Origin: DSNY01 sp040752195
GTDB taxonomy: Bacteria > Pseudomonadota > Gammaproteobacteria > Burkholderiales > Burkholderiaceae_F
Direction of reading: 5' to 3'
DNA length: 64,000 bases
Assembly (NCBI GenBank): GCA_040752195.1
Contig: JBFMFC010000001.1
Coordinates: 1 to 64,000, forward strand
Positions within the stretch are counted from its first letter, which is position 1, and the number at the start of each line of letters is the position of its first letter. Of the stretch, positions 14,341-23,495 are shown piece after piece. The notes beneath the pieces were generated by a model that worked only from the letters and a program-made list of their open reading frames with translations, did no database searches and was not told the DNA's origin. Made by a program: the position numbers and the translations under genes.

Positions 14341-16440
14341 ATGCATCCGATTCCCGGCGACGTCGAGGTCGTGCGCGCCGCGTGCCCGCACGACTGCCCC
14401 GACACCTGCGCGATGCTCGTCACGGTGCGGCGCGACGAAAGCGGCCGGCGCGTCGCGATCAAGATCGCCGGCGATCCGGCGCATCCGACGACCGCGGGCA
14501 GCCTGTGCGCCAAGGTCAGCCGGTATCTGGAGCGCACCTACCACCGTGAGCGCGTGCTGCATCCGCTCAAGCGCGTCGGCCGCAAGGGGGAAGGCCGCTT
14601 CGAGCGCGTGAGCTGGGACGAGGCGCTCGACGACATCGCCGCGCGGCTCGAACGTATCGCCGCGGTCGATCCGCAGCGCATCGTGCCCTATTCGTACGCC
14701 GGGACGATGGGGCTGGTGCAGGGCGAGGCGATGGCGAGCCGTTTTTTTCACAAGCTGGGCGCCAGCCTGCTCGACCGCACGATCTGCGCGAGCGCCGGCG
14801 GCGAGGCGCTGCACGCCACGCTCGGGCTGCGTACGGGCACCGACATCGAGCAATTCGAGCACAGCCGGCTGATCGTCTTCTGGGGCGCGAACGCGATCGC
14901 GTCGAACCTGCACCTGTGGAGCCGCGCGCAGCAGGCCAAGCGGCGCGGCGCGAAGCTCGTCGCGATCGATCCGTACCGCTCGTTGACCGCGGAGAAGTGC
15001 CATCGGCACATCGCGCTGCTGCCCGGCACCGACGGCGCGCTCGCGCTCGGGCTGGCGCACGTGCTGATCCGCGAAGGCTGGATCGACCGTGATTACATCG
15101 AGCGCCACACGCTCGGGTTCGACGCGTTCGCCGAACGCGCGCGCGCGTACGACCCGCAGCGCGTCGCGTCGATCTGCGGCATCGCGGCCGCAGAGGTCGA
15201 ATCGCTCGCGCACGACTACTGGCACGTCCGCCCGGCGGTGATCCGCCTGAACTACGGCATGCAGCGCGCGCGCGGCGGCGGCAATGCGGTGCGCGCGGTC
15301 GCCTGCCTGCCCGCGCTCGCCGGCCACTGGCGCGATCCCGCCGGCGGCATGCTGCTGTCGACGAGCGGGCTGTTCGACCTCGACAGCGAGCACCTGTATC
15401 ACCCCGAGCTGCTCGCGGGCCGCACGCCGCGCACGATCAACATGAGCACGATCGGCGACGACCTTGCGCGCGCGGATCCGCCGATCGAGGCGGTCGTCGT
15501 CTACAACAGCAACCCTGTGGCGGTCGCGCCCGAATCGAAGAAGGTGGCGGCCGGATTCGCGCGCGAGGACCTGTTCACCGTCGTGCTCGAGCACTTTCTG
15601 ACCGACACCGCGGACTACGCCGACTATGTGCTGCCGGCGACGACCCAGCTCGAGCACGTCGACGTCGTCAAACCGTACGGCCACCTGTACGTCGTCGCCA
15701 ACAATCCGGCGATCGAGCCGCTCGGCGAGGCGCTGCCCAACAGCGAGATCTTTCGCCGGCTCGCAGCGAGGATGGGTTTCACCGAAGACTGCTTCCGCGA
15801 AGGCGACGACGACATCGCCGCGCGCGCGTTCCGCAAGTCCGGGGCCACCGCGAACTACGACTGGCAGGTCGCCAAGGCGCGGGGCTGGCAGCGGCTCGAG
15901 TTGCCCGCGGTCTACGCGCCTTTCGCCGAGGGCCGCTTCGCCACGCCGTCGGGCAAGTGCGAGTTCTACTCCGAGCGGCTCGCGCAGCAGGGGCTCGACC
16001 CGCTGCCCGATTACGTGCCGCCGTACGAAGGACCGACCAGCAATCCGGCGCTCGCTGCGCGCTATCCGCTGGCGATCGTCTCGCCGCCGGCGCGCAACTT
16101 CCTGAACTCGACCTTCGTCAACGTCGCCAGCCTGCGCGATGCCGAAGGCGAGCCGTCGCTCGAGATCCATCCGGCCGACGCCGCCGCGCGCGGCGTCGCC
16201 GACGGCGACCGCGTGCGCGTGTTCAACGACCGCGGTTCGTTCGAACTGGCCGCGCGCGTCACCGACCGCGCGCGGCGCGGTGTGGTCGTCGCGCTGTCGA
16301 TCTGGTGGAAGAAGCTGGCAGCCGATCGCCGCAACGCGAACGAAGTGACGAGCCAGCGGCTCACCGACCTGGGCCGCGCGCCGACCTTCTACGACTGCCT
16401 GGTCGAAGTCGAGCGCGCATCGAAGCGGACTTCCGCATGA
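14341..16440 (+). CDS. molybdopterin-dependent oxidoreductase with an N-terminal 4Fe-4S site
   Basis: The protein has 699 aa and belongs to the DMSO-reductase superfamily. Cys ligands for a 4Fe-4S cluster lie in ACPHDCPDTCAM and SLCAK. Molybdopterin-binding segments include FWGANAIASNLHLWSR, AIDPYRS, VVVYNSNPVAVAPE and the C-terminal LEIHPADAAARGVADGDRVRVFNDRG. No Tat signal is present, so it is cytoplasmic. It resembles the stand-alone 'formate dehydrogenase/biotin-sulfoxide reductase-like' group whose substrate is usually unknown. A TAGCAT hexamer ends 6 nt before the ATG and no ribosome site is visible, which suggests a leaderless mRNA. The stop overlaps the next start (ATGA). Confidence 0.85.
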   Translation: MHPIPGDVEVVRAACPHDCPDTCAMLVTVRRDESGRRVAIKIAGDPAHPTTAGSLCAKVSRYLERTYHRERVLHPLKRVGRKGEGRFERVSWDEALDDIAARLERIAAVDPQRIVPYSYAGTMGLVQGEAMASRFFHKLGASLLDRTICASAGGEALHATLGLRTGTDIEQFEHSRLIVFWGANAIASNLHLWSRAQQAKRRGAKLVAIDPYRSLTAEKCHRHIALLPGTDGALALGLAHVLIREGWIDRDYIERHTLGFDAFAERARAYDPQRVASICGIAAAEVESLAHDYWHVRPAVIRLNYGMQRARGGGNAVRAVACLPALAGHWRDPAGGMLLSTSGLFDLDSEHLYHPELLAGRTPRTINMSTIGDDLARADPPIEAVVVYNSNPVAVAPESKKVAAGFAREDLFTVVLEHFLTDTADYADYVLPATTQLEHVDVVKPYGHLYVVANNPAIEPLGEALPNSEIFRRLAARMGFTEDCFREGDDDIAARAFRKSGATANYDWQVAKARGWQRLELPAVYAPFAEGRFATPSGKCEFYSERLAQQGLDPLPDYVPPYEGPTSNPALAARYPLAIVSPPARNFLNSTFVNVASLRDAEGEPSLEIHPADAAARGVADGDRVRVFNDRGSFELAARVTDRARRGVVVALSIWWKKLAADRRNANEVTSQRLTDLGRAPTFYDCLVEVERASKRTSA

Positions 16441-17546
16441 ACCCGACGGCCCGCGGCTCAGGCGCGCTCGGCATGGCGTGGACGGTCGCGCGCGTGGCCG
16501 GGATCGACATCCGCATCCATGTCACCTTCCTGCTGCTGCTCGCCTGGTTCGCGCTGGTGTCGGCCGCGCAGACGCGAAGTCTGGTCGGGACGCTGGTGGG
16601 CGTGGGGTTCGTCGTGCTCGTGTTCGTCTGCGTCGTGCTGCACGAGCTGGGCCACGCGTTCGCGGCGCGCCGCTACGGCGTGCGCACGCGCGACATCACG
16701 CTGCTGCCGATCGGCGGCGTGGCGCGCCTGCAGAACATGCCGACCTCGCCGCGCCAGGAAATCGTCATCGCGCTCGCCGGACCGGCGGTCAATCTGGCGA
16801 TCGCGCTGGCGTTGGCGGCGCTGCTCGCCGCCGCCGACGTGCCGCTGCTGGCGCTGCCCGACGGCGAGGCGTCGCTGCTGCAGAGCCTGTTCGCGGTGAA
16901 CCTGATGCTGGCGCTGTTCAATCTGACGCCGGCGTTCCCGATGGACGGCGGCCGCGTGCTGCGCGCCGCGCTCGCGATGCGCATGGGACTGTTGCGCGCG
17001 ACGACCACCGCCGCGCGCATCGGGCAGGCGATCGCGGTGGTCTTCGCGATCGTCGGCATCTTCGTCAACCCGCTGCTGGTGCTGATCGCGATCTTCGTCT
17101 GGTTCGGCGCGGCGATGGAGGCGGCCGACGCGCGGCTGCGCGCAGCCTTGGGCAGCGTGCCGCTCGCGAACGTGCTGATCCGCGACTTTCGCGTGCTCGC
17201 GCCCGACGATCCGCTGGCGCGGGCGGTCGAGCTCACGCTGACCGGAACGCAGAAGGACTTTCCGGTGCTGCGCGACGGCAGGCTGGTCGGCCTGCTCACG
17301 CAGCGCGCGCTGCTGGATGCGCTGCGTGCGTACGGCGAGGCCGCCGCGGTCGAGGAGGCGATGCGGCGCGGCTTTCCCCGCGCGGCGCTGCGCGACTCGC
17401 TCGACGACGTTTGGCGCGCGCTGCGCAACGGCGACGACCACCTGGTGCCCGTGCTCGACGACGACCGGCTCGTGGGGCTGGTCGACGTCGACAACCTCAT
17501 CGAACTGGCGCGCATCCGCGCCGCGCTCGACCGCCACGCACCTTGA
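16437..17546 (+). CDS. site-2-protease-like M50 metalloprotease with CBS domains
   Basis: The protein has 369 aa. Membrane segments flank the zinc motif VVLHELGHAFAARRYG (HExxH) near residue 65, and the second M50 motif is LFNLTPAFPMDGGRVLRA. After the last helix comes a C-terminal pair of CBS-like modules (VLIRDFRVLAPDDPLARAVEL, VLRDGRLVGLLTQRALLDAL, VPVLDDDRLVGLVDVDNLIEL), which often sense adenine nucleotides. It is an inner-membrane protease of the Rv2625c/SpoIVFB-CBS type. It starts inside the stop codon of the oxidoreductase gene. CBS-M50 proteins are frequent members of hypoxia-response loci, which fits the FNR boxes nearby. Confidence 0.85.
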   Translation: MNPTARGSGALGMAWTVARVAGIDIRIHVTFLLLLAWFALVSAAQTRSLVGTLVGVGFVVLVFVCVVLHELGHAFAARRYGVRTRDITLLPIGGVARLQNMPTSPRQEIVIALAGPAVNLAIALALAALLAAADVPLLALPDGEASLLQSLFAVNLMLALFNLTPAFPMDGGRVLRAALAMRMGLLRATTTAARIGQAIAVVFAIVGIFVNPLLVLIAIFVWFGAAMEAADARLRAALGSVPLANVLIRDFRVLAPDDPLARAVELTLTGTQKDFPVLRDGRLVGLLTQRALLDALRAYGEAAAVEEAMRRGFPRAALRDSLDDVWRALRNGDDHLVPVLDDDRLVGLVDVDNLIELARIRAALDRHAP

Positions 17547-17583
17547 CGCGCGTCAAGCGTCGGCTGTACCGGCAGGCAAGCAT
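17543..17583 (+). promoter_or_regulatory. FNR/ANR-type box and -10 before the kinase gene
   Basis: TTGACGCGCGTCAA at 17543-17556 is perfect in both half-sites and, with its flanks, forms a 16-bp palindrome. An AAGCAT hexamer at 17578-17583 starts 28.5 bp from its centre and ends 6 nt before the ATG at 17590. That places the box at about -41 from a transcript beginning at the start codon. The box overlaps the last bases of the preceding gene. Confidence 0.68.
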
Positions 17584-17589
17584 CACCGC

Positions 17590-19203
17590 ATGGAACGCGT
17601 GGCGACGGAAACGATCGACCCGCTGCGGCGGCACGCGCGGCTCGTCGCGGGCCTGCGCGCGCTGCTGGGCGCAGCCGCGGTCGAGACGATCGAAACCCAC
17701 ATCTCGACGGTGCTGCTCGCCGGCGAGTTTGCGTACAAGCTGAAGAAGCCGGTCGATCTCGGCTTCCTCGACTTCACGACGCTCGACGCGCGCAAACGGT
17801 ACTGCGAGCAGGAATTGCGGCTGAATCGCAGGACCGCACCGCAGCTTTATCTCGACGTGCTGGCGATCACCGGAACCGTCGACGCGCCGCGCCTGGGCGG
17901 CGCCGGCGAACCGATCGACTGGGCCGTGCGGATGCGCCGCTTCGCCGCCGACGATCTGCTCGACGCACGCGCGCGCGCCGGCCGCCTCGACGCCGACTGC
18001 ATCGACCGGCTCGCCGCGACGATCGCGGCATTCCACATGGAAGCGCCGCGCGTCGACGCGGGCAGCGCGCTCGGTTCGGCCGGCATGGTCGCGCGCTGGA
18101 TGCTCGACAACATCGAGGGCCTGCGCGCGCACGTCGGCGCGAGCGTGGACCGTGCGCGCATCGACGCGCTCGCCGACTGGACGCGGCGCGAGCTCGAGCG
18201 GCGCGCGGCACTGCTGCAGGCACGCCACCGCGACGGCTTCGTGCGCGAATGCCACGGCGACCTGCATCTGGGCAACATCGTGCTGGTCGACGGCGCGCCG
18301 GTGCCGTTCGACTGCATCGAGTTCAACGACGAGCTGCGCTGCATCGACGTGGTCAACGACATCGCGTTCACCGTGATGGATCTGCCCGACCGCCGTCAGG
18401 GACGGCTGGCGTGGCGGCTGCTGAACGCGTATCTGGAGACCACCGGCGACTACGGCGGCGTGCCGCTCGTGCGGCTGTACGCGGTCTACCGCGCGCTCGT
18501 GCGCGCGAAGGTTGCGCTGATCCGCGCGCGACAGCCGGCGGTGCCGCCCGCGTTGCGCCTGCACCAGCACGGCGACTTCGCGGCCCACCTCGCGCTGGCC
18601 GAAGCGCTCGCGCGCGCCGCGCCGCCGCTCGTCGTCGCGCTGCACGGGCTGTCCGGCTCGGGCAAGACGTTCGTCGCGCAGCAGTTGCTCGAGCGCCTGG
18701 GCGCCGTTCGCGTGCGCTCCGATGTGGAGCGCAAGCGGATGTTCTCGCTCGTGCCGACCGCGCGCGTCGACGCCGAACTGCGCGCCGAGCTGTACGGCGC
18801 CGACGCGACGCGCGCGACCTACGACCGCCTCGCCGAAGCGGCGCGCGCGATCGTCGACGGCGGCTTCACGGCAATCGTCGATGCCGCGTTCCTCAAGCGC
18901 GCCGAGCGCGACGCGTTCGCCGCGCTCGCGCGCTCGCTCGGCGCGCGCTTCGCGATCGTGGCCTGCGAGGCGCCGGTCGACGTGCTGCGCGAGCGCGTGG
19001 CCGCGCGCGCGGCCGCCGACCGCGACGCGTCGGACGCCACGCTCGACGTGCTCGCGCGCCAACTCGCCTGGCGCGAGCCCGTGCACGACGACGAAGGCGT
19101 CGTGCGCGTCGACACCGCCGCGCCGCCCGACGAAGTGGCGCGGCGCTGCGAGGCGCTCGCGCAAGCGCTCGGCGCGGGGGCGCCGGTGCAGGAGTGCCGA
19201 TGA
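17590..19203 (+). CDS. bifunctional APH-like kinase / P-loop ATPase
   Basis: The protein has 537 aa in two halves. The N-terminal half is an aminoglycoside-phosphotransferase-like kinase with the catalytic loop CHGDLHLGNIVLVDG and the following metal-binding PFDCIEFNDELRCIDVVND. The C-terminal half, from about residue 345, is a gluconate-kinase-like P-loop domain with VALHGLSGSGKTFVAQQLL and VRSDVERKRMF. This two-part architecture is common in proteobacterial stress loci and its substrate is not known; antibiotic resistance is not implied. The start at 17590 lacks a ribosome site and is placed exactly for leaderless transcription from the FNR-type promoter. Confidence 0.8.
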   Translation: MERVATETIDPLRRHARLVAGLRALLGAAAVETIETHISTVLLAGEFAYKLKKPVDLGFLDFTTLDARKRYCEQELRLNRRTAPQLYLDVLAITGTVDAPRLGGAGEPIDWAVRMRRFAADDLLDARARAGRLDADCIDRLAATIAAFHMEAPRVDAGSALGSAGMVARWMLDNIEGLRAHVGASVDRARIDALADWTRRELERRAALLQARHRDGFVRECHGDLHLGNIVLVDGAPVPFDCIEFNDELRCIDVVNDIAFTVMDLPDRRQGRLAWRLLNAYLETTGDYGGVPLVRLYAVYRALVRAKVALIRARQPAVPPALRLHQHGDFAAHLALAEALARAAPPLVVALHGLSGSGKTFVAQQLLERLGAVRVRSDVERKRMFSLVPTARVDAELRAELYGADATRATYDRLAEAARAIVDGGFTAIVDAAFLKRAERDAFAALARSLGARFAIVACEAPVDVLRERVAARAAADRDASDATLDVLARQLAWREPVHDDEGVVRVDTAAPPDEVARRCEALAQALGAGAPVQECR

Positions 19204-19226
19204 CGCCGCCGCCGGACGCCGCACGC

Positions 19227-19267
19227 TTGACGGTCGTCAAGTTCGGACCGGGTCGCGCCTGCATGCT
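19227..19267 (+). promoter_or_regulatory. FNR/ANR-type box and -10 before the attachment protein-Lon-USP operon
   Basis: TTGACGGTCGTCAA at 19227-19240 is a perfect TTGAC-N4-GTCAA repeat. A weaker -10 candidate, CATGCT at 19262-19267, begins 28.5 bp from its centre, the same spacing as at three other boxes in this window. The predicted transcript starts near 19275 and leaves about 45 nt of leader before the ATG at 19321. Confidence 0.6.
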
Positions 19268-19320
19268 TGGAGGCGCGACGCCGTGGAAGCTTCACTGCCG
19301 ATGCTCAAACAGGAGGTGAC

Positions 19321-19776
19321 ATGGCCAACGGGCACTGGATCCTGGTCGCCAACGGCTCGCGCGCGGTCTGCTACAGCCGCGACCCGCGCAAGGCTGACTG
19401 GACGCTCGCGCGCGAGGCCGAGTTCGAACACGTCGGAAGCCGGATGAAAGGATCGGAACTGGCCGCCGACCGTCCGGGCGGCGTGCGCGGTCACGGCAAC
19501 GACAGCACGAAGCTCGCCCCGCGAACCGACCCGCGCCGCAACGAGGTCGAGCAGTTCGCGCGCGAACTCGCCGCGCATCTGGCCGATGCGCTGAACGCCG
19601 GCCGGTACGAGAAGCTGACGCTGGTCGCGTCGAATCCCTTTCTCGGGGTGCTGGCCGCGCAGTTGCCGGCCGGTGTGCGCCGCTGCGTCGACGCGCAGCT
19701 CGCGAACGACTACACGCAGCTCGCTCAGAAGGACCTGCAGGCGCGGTTGAAAGAACAACTTGGGAAGCCCAGATGA
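19321..19776 (+). CDS. host-attachment protein family (PF10116-like)
   Basis: The protein has 151 aa. Seen: WILVANGSRAVCYSRDP near the N-terminus, then DRPGGVRGHGNDSTKLAPRTDPRRNEVEQFARELAAHL and LTLVASNPFLGVLAAQLP, the usual layout of the 'protein required for attachment to host cells' family. The fold resembles eRF1/baeRF proteins, and the family occurs in free-living bacteria too, so the name should not be taken literally. AGGAGGTGAC precedes the ATG at 19321. Its stop overlaps the start of the Lon-like gene, giving a three-gene operon with the USP-like gene. Confidence 0.82.
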   Translation: MANGHWILVANGSRAVCYSRDPRKADWTLAREAEFEHVGSRMKGSELAADRPGGVRGHGNDSTKLAPRTDPRRNEVEQFARELAAHLADALNAGRYEKLTLVASNPFLGVLAAQLPAGVRRCVDAQLANDYTQLAQKDLQARLKEQLGKPR

Positions 19777-22187
19777 ACGAGACCCCTGCCGTCGCACCCG
19801 TGCCGGCTGCGCAACTCGCGCGCCGTGCCGACTTGTCGGCGATCGCGTTCGAGACGACCGCCGATCTTGCCCCGATCGACCTGCCCGTCGGGCAGGACCG
19901 CGCGCTCGACGCGGTGCGCTTTGGCGCGCGCATCGAACACGCCGGCTTCAACCTGTTCGTGATCGGCTCGCCCGGCAGCGACATGGACCGCACCGTCAAG
20001 GCGATGCTGGAAGCCAAGGCGCGCGACGAGCCGGTGCCGCCCGATTGGGTCTACGTGCACAACTTCACCGCGCCGCAGAAACCGCGCGCGATGCGGCTGC
20101 CGCCGGGCCGCGGGCCGCAGTTTCGCGATGCGATCCGCGACCTGATCAAGGATCTCGAGGTCGCGCTGCCGGCGGCGTTCGAGTCGCAGGACTACCAGGC
20201 GCGGCGCGGTGCGATCGACGAAGCGTTCCGCCGCAAGCAGGAGGAGGCGTTCGGTGCGCTGACGCGCGAGGCGGCCGAGCGCTCGGTCGCCGTCGTTCGC
20301 ACGCCGTTCGGCTTCGGCATCGCGCCGCTGAAAGACGGCGAGGTGCTGAAGCCGGAGCTGTTCAACGCGCTGCCGGAGGAGGAGCGCGCGCGCGTGCAGG
20401 CCACGCTGCAGGAGTTCGAAAAGCGGCTCGAGGAGATCCTGAACACGATCCCGCGCTGGGACAAGCAGCGCCGCGACGAGATCCGCGAGCTGAACCGCGA
20501 CACCGCGCGCTTCGCCGTGGGCCATTCGATCGACGAGACGAAGACGCGTTTCACCGACCTGCCGCAGGTGCTCGAGCATCTGGACGCGATGCGCGCCGAC
20601 CTGCTCGACAACGTCGGCGCGTTCATCGCCCCGCAGCAGGCGGCCGAGGGCGAAGGCGACGAGGAGTGGGAGACGTCGGGTCCGCTCGACCGCTACGAGG
20701 TCAACGTGCTGGTGACGCACCCGGCCGACTCGCCCGGCGCGCCGGTCGTCGAGGAACTGCATCCGACGCTGGGCAACCTGGTCGGGCGCATCGAGCACGA
20801 GTGGCACCGCGGCGTGATGGTCACCAGCTTCCGCCGGCTCAAGGCCGGCGCGCTGCACCAGGCCAACGGCGGCTATCTGCTGCTCGACGTGCGCAGCGTG
20901 CTGATCGAACCGTTCAGCTGGTTGGCGCTGAAGCGCGCGCTGCGCTCGCAGCAGATCAAGATCGAGCGGATCGACGACCTGCTCGGACTGACGACGACGG
21001 TTTCGCTCGAACCCGATCCGATTCCGCTCGACATCAAGGTCGTTCTGTACGGCGAGCGGCTGCTGTACTACCTGCTCGCCGAATACGACCCGGAGCTCGC
21101 CGAGCACTTCAAGGTGCTCGCCGACTTCGAGGACTCGTTCGACCGCGGCGCGGCCAACGAAGCCGCGTACGCGCGGCTCATCGCGTCGATTGCGCGGCAG
21201 GGCAAACTGCGCCCGTTCGACCGCGCCGCGGTCGAGCGCGTGATCGAGCGCGCCAGCCGGCTCGCCGAAGACGCGGCCAAACTCAGCCTGCGCGTCGATC
21301 CGTTGCGCGACCTGCTCGCCGAGTCGGATTACTGGGCCGGCGAGGCTGGCCGCGCGGTGGTCGGTGCCGCCGACGTCGAACGCGCGATCGCCGAGCAGAT
21401 CCGTCGCGCGAGCCGGCTGCGCGAGCGCATGCTCGAGTCGACGCTGCGCGAGATCGCGCTGATCGACACGTCGGGGCGGCGCATCGGCCAGTTGAACGGT
21501 CTGTCGGTCATCGAGCTGGGCGGCTACGCGTTCGGGCGTCCGAGCCGCATCAGCGCGCGCGTGCGACCGGGCGCCGGCAAGGTCGTCGACATCGAGCGCG
21601 AGGTGGCGCTCGGCGGGCCGATCCACGCCAAGGGCGTGCTGATCCTCGCCGGCTTTCTCGGCGGGCGCTACGCGCTCGACGTGCCGCTGTCGCTGCACGC
21701 GAGCCTCGTGTTCGAGCAGTCCTACAGCGGCGTCGAAGGCGACAGCGCATCGACGGCCGAGCTGTGCGCGCTGCTGTCGGCGCTCGCCGAGCTGCCGCTG
21801 CGGCAGGACCTCGCGCTGACCGGGTCGGTCAACCAGGCGGGCGAAGTGCAGGCGATCGGCGGCGTCAACGAGAAGATCGAGGGCTTCTTCGACCTGTGCG
21901 CCGCACGCGGCCTGACCGGCACGCAGGGCGTGCTGATCCCGGCGTCGAACGTTCAGCACCTGATGCTGCGAGCGGACGTGATCGAAGCGTGCGCGGCGGG
22001 CCGTTTCGCGGTGTGGCCGGTGCGCACGGTCGACGAAGCGATCACGCTGCTGACGGGCGTGGCCGCCGGCGAGCGCGGGGCCGACGGCGCATTCACGCCG
22101 GGCAGCGTCAATGCCCGGGTCGAGGCGCGGCTGCGCGAGTTCGCGCGCGTGCGGCCGCTGCCGCGCAGCGACGAGGCCGTATCCTGA
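19773..22187 (+). CDS. Lon-like ATP-dependent protease
   Basis: The protein has 804 aa. The N-terminal third carries the nucleotide-binding region (FNLFVIGSPGSDMDRTVKAML) and a long insert with coiled-coil character (residues 120-230). The C-terminal 200 residues are the S16 protease domain with the catalytic serine in EGDSASTAEL and the lysine in GGVNEKIEGFFDLC, followed by GVLIPASNVQHLML. It belongs to the LonB-like ATP-binding protease group, distinct from housekeeping Lon and often encoded in stress loci. It starts inside the stop of the attachment-protein gene and is followed 19 nt later by the USP-like gene. Confidence 0.88.
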   Translation: MNETPAVAPVPAAQLARRADLSAIAFETTADLAPIDLPVGQDRALDAVRFGARIEHAGFNLFVIGSPGSDMDRTVKAMLEAKARDEPVPPDWVYVHNFTAPQKPRAMRLPPGRGPQFRDAIRDLIKDLEVALPAAFESQDYQARRGAIDEAFRRKQEEAFGALTREAAERSVAVVRTPFGFGIAPLKDGEVLKPELFNALPEEERARVQATLQEFEKRLEEILNTIPRWDKQRRDEIRELNRDTARFAVGHSIDETKTRFTDLPQVLEHLDAMRADLLDNVGAFIAPQQAAEGEGDEEWETSGPLDRYEVNVLVTHPADSPGAPVVEELHPTLGNLVGRIEHEWHRGVMVTSFRRLKAGALHQANGGYLLLDVRSVLIEPFSWLALKRALRSQQIKIERIDDLLGLTTTVSLEPDPIPLDIKVVLYGERLLYYLLAEYDPELAEHFKVLADFEDSFDRGAANEAAYARLIASIARQGKLRPFDRAAVERVIERASRLAEDAAKLSLRVDPLRDLLAESDYWAGEAGRAVVGAADVERAIAEQIRRASRLRERMLESTLREIALIDTSGRRIGQLNGLSVIELGGYAFGRPSRISARVRPGAGKVVDIEREVALGGPIHAKGVLILAGFLGGRYALDVPLSLHASLVFEQSYSGVEGDSASTAELCALLSALAELPLRQDLALTGSVNQAGEVQAIGGVNEKIEGFFDLCAARGLTGTQGVLIPASNVQHLMLRADVIEACAAGRFAVWPVRTVDEAITLLTGVAAGERGADGAFTPGSVNARVEARLREFARVRPLPRSDEAVS

Positions 22188-22206
22188 GTCCTCGAAGGAG
22201 TCGAAG

Positions 22207-23067
22207 ATGGCGACCGCGCACATCGCGTTCAGGCGCATCGTGCTGAACCTGCCGCCGGGCGACGCACCGGGGGCGGCGCTCGAAGCGACCGCGGCGCTGG
22301 CGCGCTGGCTCGACGCCCAACTGCTCGGTCTGTTCGTCGAGAACGCCGCGCTGTACGAGTACGCGCGCCTGCCTTTCGCGCGCGACATCGCGCCGGGTGC
22401 GGCGTGGCGGCGGCTCGCACCCGAGCGGCTCGTCGACGACTACGTGGCGATGGCGGCGGCGGCGCAGCGGCGTCTGCGGGCGATCGCCGAGCGCGCCGGT
22501 GTGCCTTACGAGTTCGAGATCCTGCGCGGCGATCCGGCCGAGTCGCTGGCGCGTGCGGCCGCCGATGATCTGCTGGCGTTGCTGGTACCGGCCGATCCGC
22601 TCGCGCGCTGGGCACCGCCGCGCGAGGTGCTCGCGGCCGGACAGCTCATCCTGCCGCGCCGCCTGCTGCGCGCACGCGGGCCGGTCGTCGTGGTCGCCAC
22701 GCGTCCCGAGGAGGCGGCGCAGGCGGTCGCCGCGCGGATCGCCACCGCGGCGGGCGAAGGGCTGATCGTGCTCGAAGCCGAGCGCGATGCGGCGCCGGGG
22801 TTGCCGCCCGAGGTTCGCCGCGTGCGATGCGCGCCGAACGCGCAGGCCGCCGCCGCGGTCTTGCAGGCGACGCGCGAGCGGCTCATCGTCATTCCGCGCA
22901 GCGTCCTGCGCGCGTCGCACGGCGGCTCGGCGGCGCGGGATCAGACGCGCGAGGCGGGCGGCGTGCCGAGCGCAACGAAAGCAGCGACCGAGGAGGCAGC
23001 GCTCGCGGACTGGATCCGGCTCGCCGCCGAGCGCGGCGTTCCGCTGCTCGTCGTCGACGGCGCCTGA
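22207..23067 (+). CDS. universal-stress-protein-like protein
   Basis: The protein has 286 aa. The first half resembles a USP domain: FRRIVLNLPPGD, LARWLDAQLLGLFVENAALYEYARLPFAR, RAGVPYEFEILRGDPAESL. The second half (GPVVVVATRPEEAAQAVAARIA ... LIVIPRSVLR) repeats the alpha/beta pattern in degraded form. The G-x2-G-x9-G(S/T) ATP motif is not evident, so nucleotide binding is doubtful. It is the last gene of the operon with the attachment protein and Lon-like protease. AAGGAG lies before the ATG at 22207. Confidence 0.65.
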   Translation: MATAHIAFRRIVLNLPPGDAPGAALEATAALARWLDAQLLGLFVENAALYEYARLPFARDIAPGAAWRRLAPERLVDDYVAMAAAAQRRLRAIAERAGVPYEFEILRGDPAESLARAAADDLLALLVPADPLARWAPPREVLAAGQLILPRRLLRARGPVVVVATRPEEAAQAVAARIATAAGEGLIVLEAERDAAPGLPPEVRRVRCAPNAQAAAAVLQATRERLIVIPRSVLRASHGGSAARDQTREAGGVPSATKAATEEAALADWIRLAAERGVPLLVVDGA

Positions 23068-23130
23068 GCGGCTCGCCTCGCACCGCCGCGCGGCGACGCG
23101 GGCATCGAGGCCGGGCGCGACCGGGCGGGT

Positions 23131-23421
23131 TCAATGGCCCTCGTCCTCGATGCGGGTCCAGGCTTCTTCCGCCGGCAGCCCGGTTTCGGGGTCGATCCAG
23201 TCGGCGATCCCGATCTCGGCTTCGGCTTCCTCGCGCGTTTCGTCCGGCGCGAGTTCGTTCTCTTCGGCCGAGCGCATGTCGGCCTCTGCTTCCGCGGCCG
23301 TGGCGAACGGACCGACCTCACGCCGGCCCTCGTCGGCGAGCCAGTAGAAGCCATCCGGGCGCACGACGATGCGCACGTCCTCGGTGCCGGTCTCGGTGTC
23401 GGTGGGCAGGGAAGTGGCCAT
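23131..23421 (-). CDS. acidic hypothetical protein
   Basis: The protein has 96 aa and is strongly acidic. It contains a compact motif, DVRIVVRPDGFYWLADEGRREVGPFATAAEAEADM, that looks like a short beta hairpin followed by a helix, as in many DUF-type small proteins with an aromatic 'G-F-Y-W' core. No function can be given. AGGAG precedes the ATG at 23421. An FNR-type box with an appropriately placed -10 lies upstream on the same strand, which links it to the stress genes. Confidence 0.65.
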   Translation of the reverse strand: MATSLPTDTETGTEDVRIVVRPDGFYWLADEGRREVGPFATAAEAEADMRSAEENELAPDETREEAEAEIGIADWIDPETGLPAEEAWTRIEDEGH

Positions 23422-23454
23422 TGCGTGCTCCTGCGCTTACTACCCTTCGCGCCT

Positions 23455-23495
23455 ACCCTACCCGCGGCGCGCCGCGCGGGTTTGATCGCGGTTAA
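23455..23495 (-). promoter_or_regulatory. FNR/ANR-type box and -10 before the 96-aa gene
   Basis: TTGATCGCGGTTAA at 23482-23495 differs from TTGAY-N4-GTCAA at one position. On the minus strand a TAGGGT hexamer at 23460-23455 starts exactly 28.5 bp from the centre, predicting a transcript from about 23448. The rest of 23422-23740 holds a second, isolated FNR-like sequence (23680-23693) and no gene that I can support. Confidence 0.55.

Noticed and set aside
14098..16170. 690-codon open frame on the minus strand opposite the molybdopterin oxidoreductase gene
   Set aside because: Arginine- and alanine-rich shadow of a clear oxidoreductase gene; no motifs, no ribosome site.
14341..16440. Selenocysteine in the molybdopterin oxidoreductase, as in FdhF
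   Set aside because: The frame has no internal TGA and carries no sign of Sec; it is a continuous 699-codon gene.
19725..22388. 887-codon antisense frame over the Lon-like gene
   Set aside because: Composition typical of a shadow frame; the plus-strand Lon-like protein has the catalytic Ser and Lys motifs.
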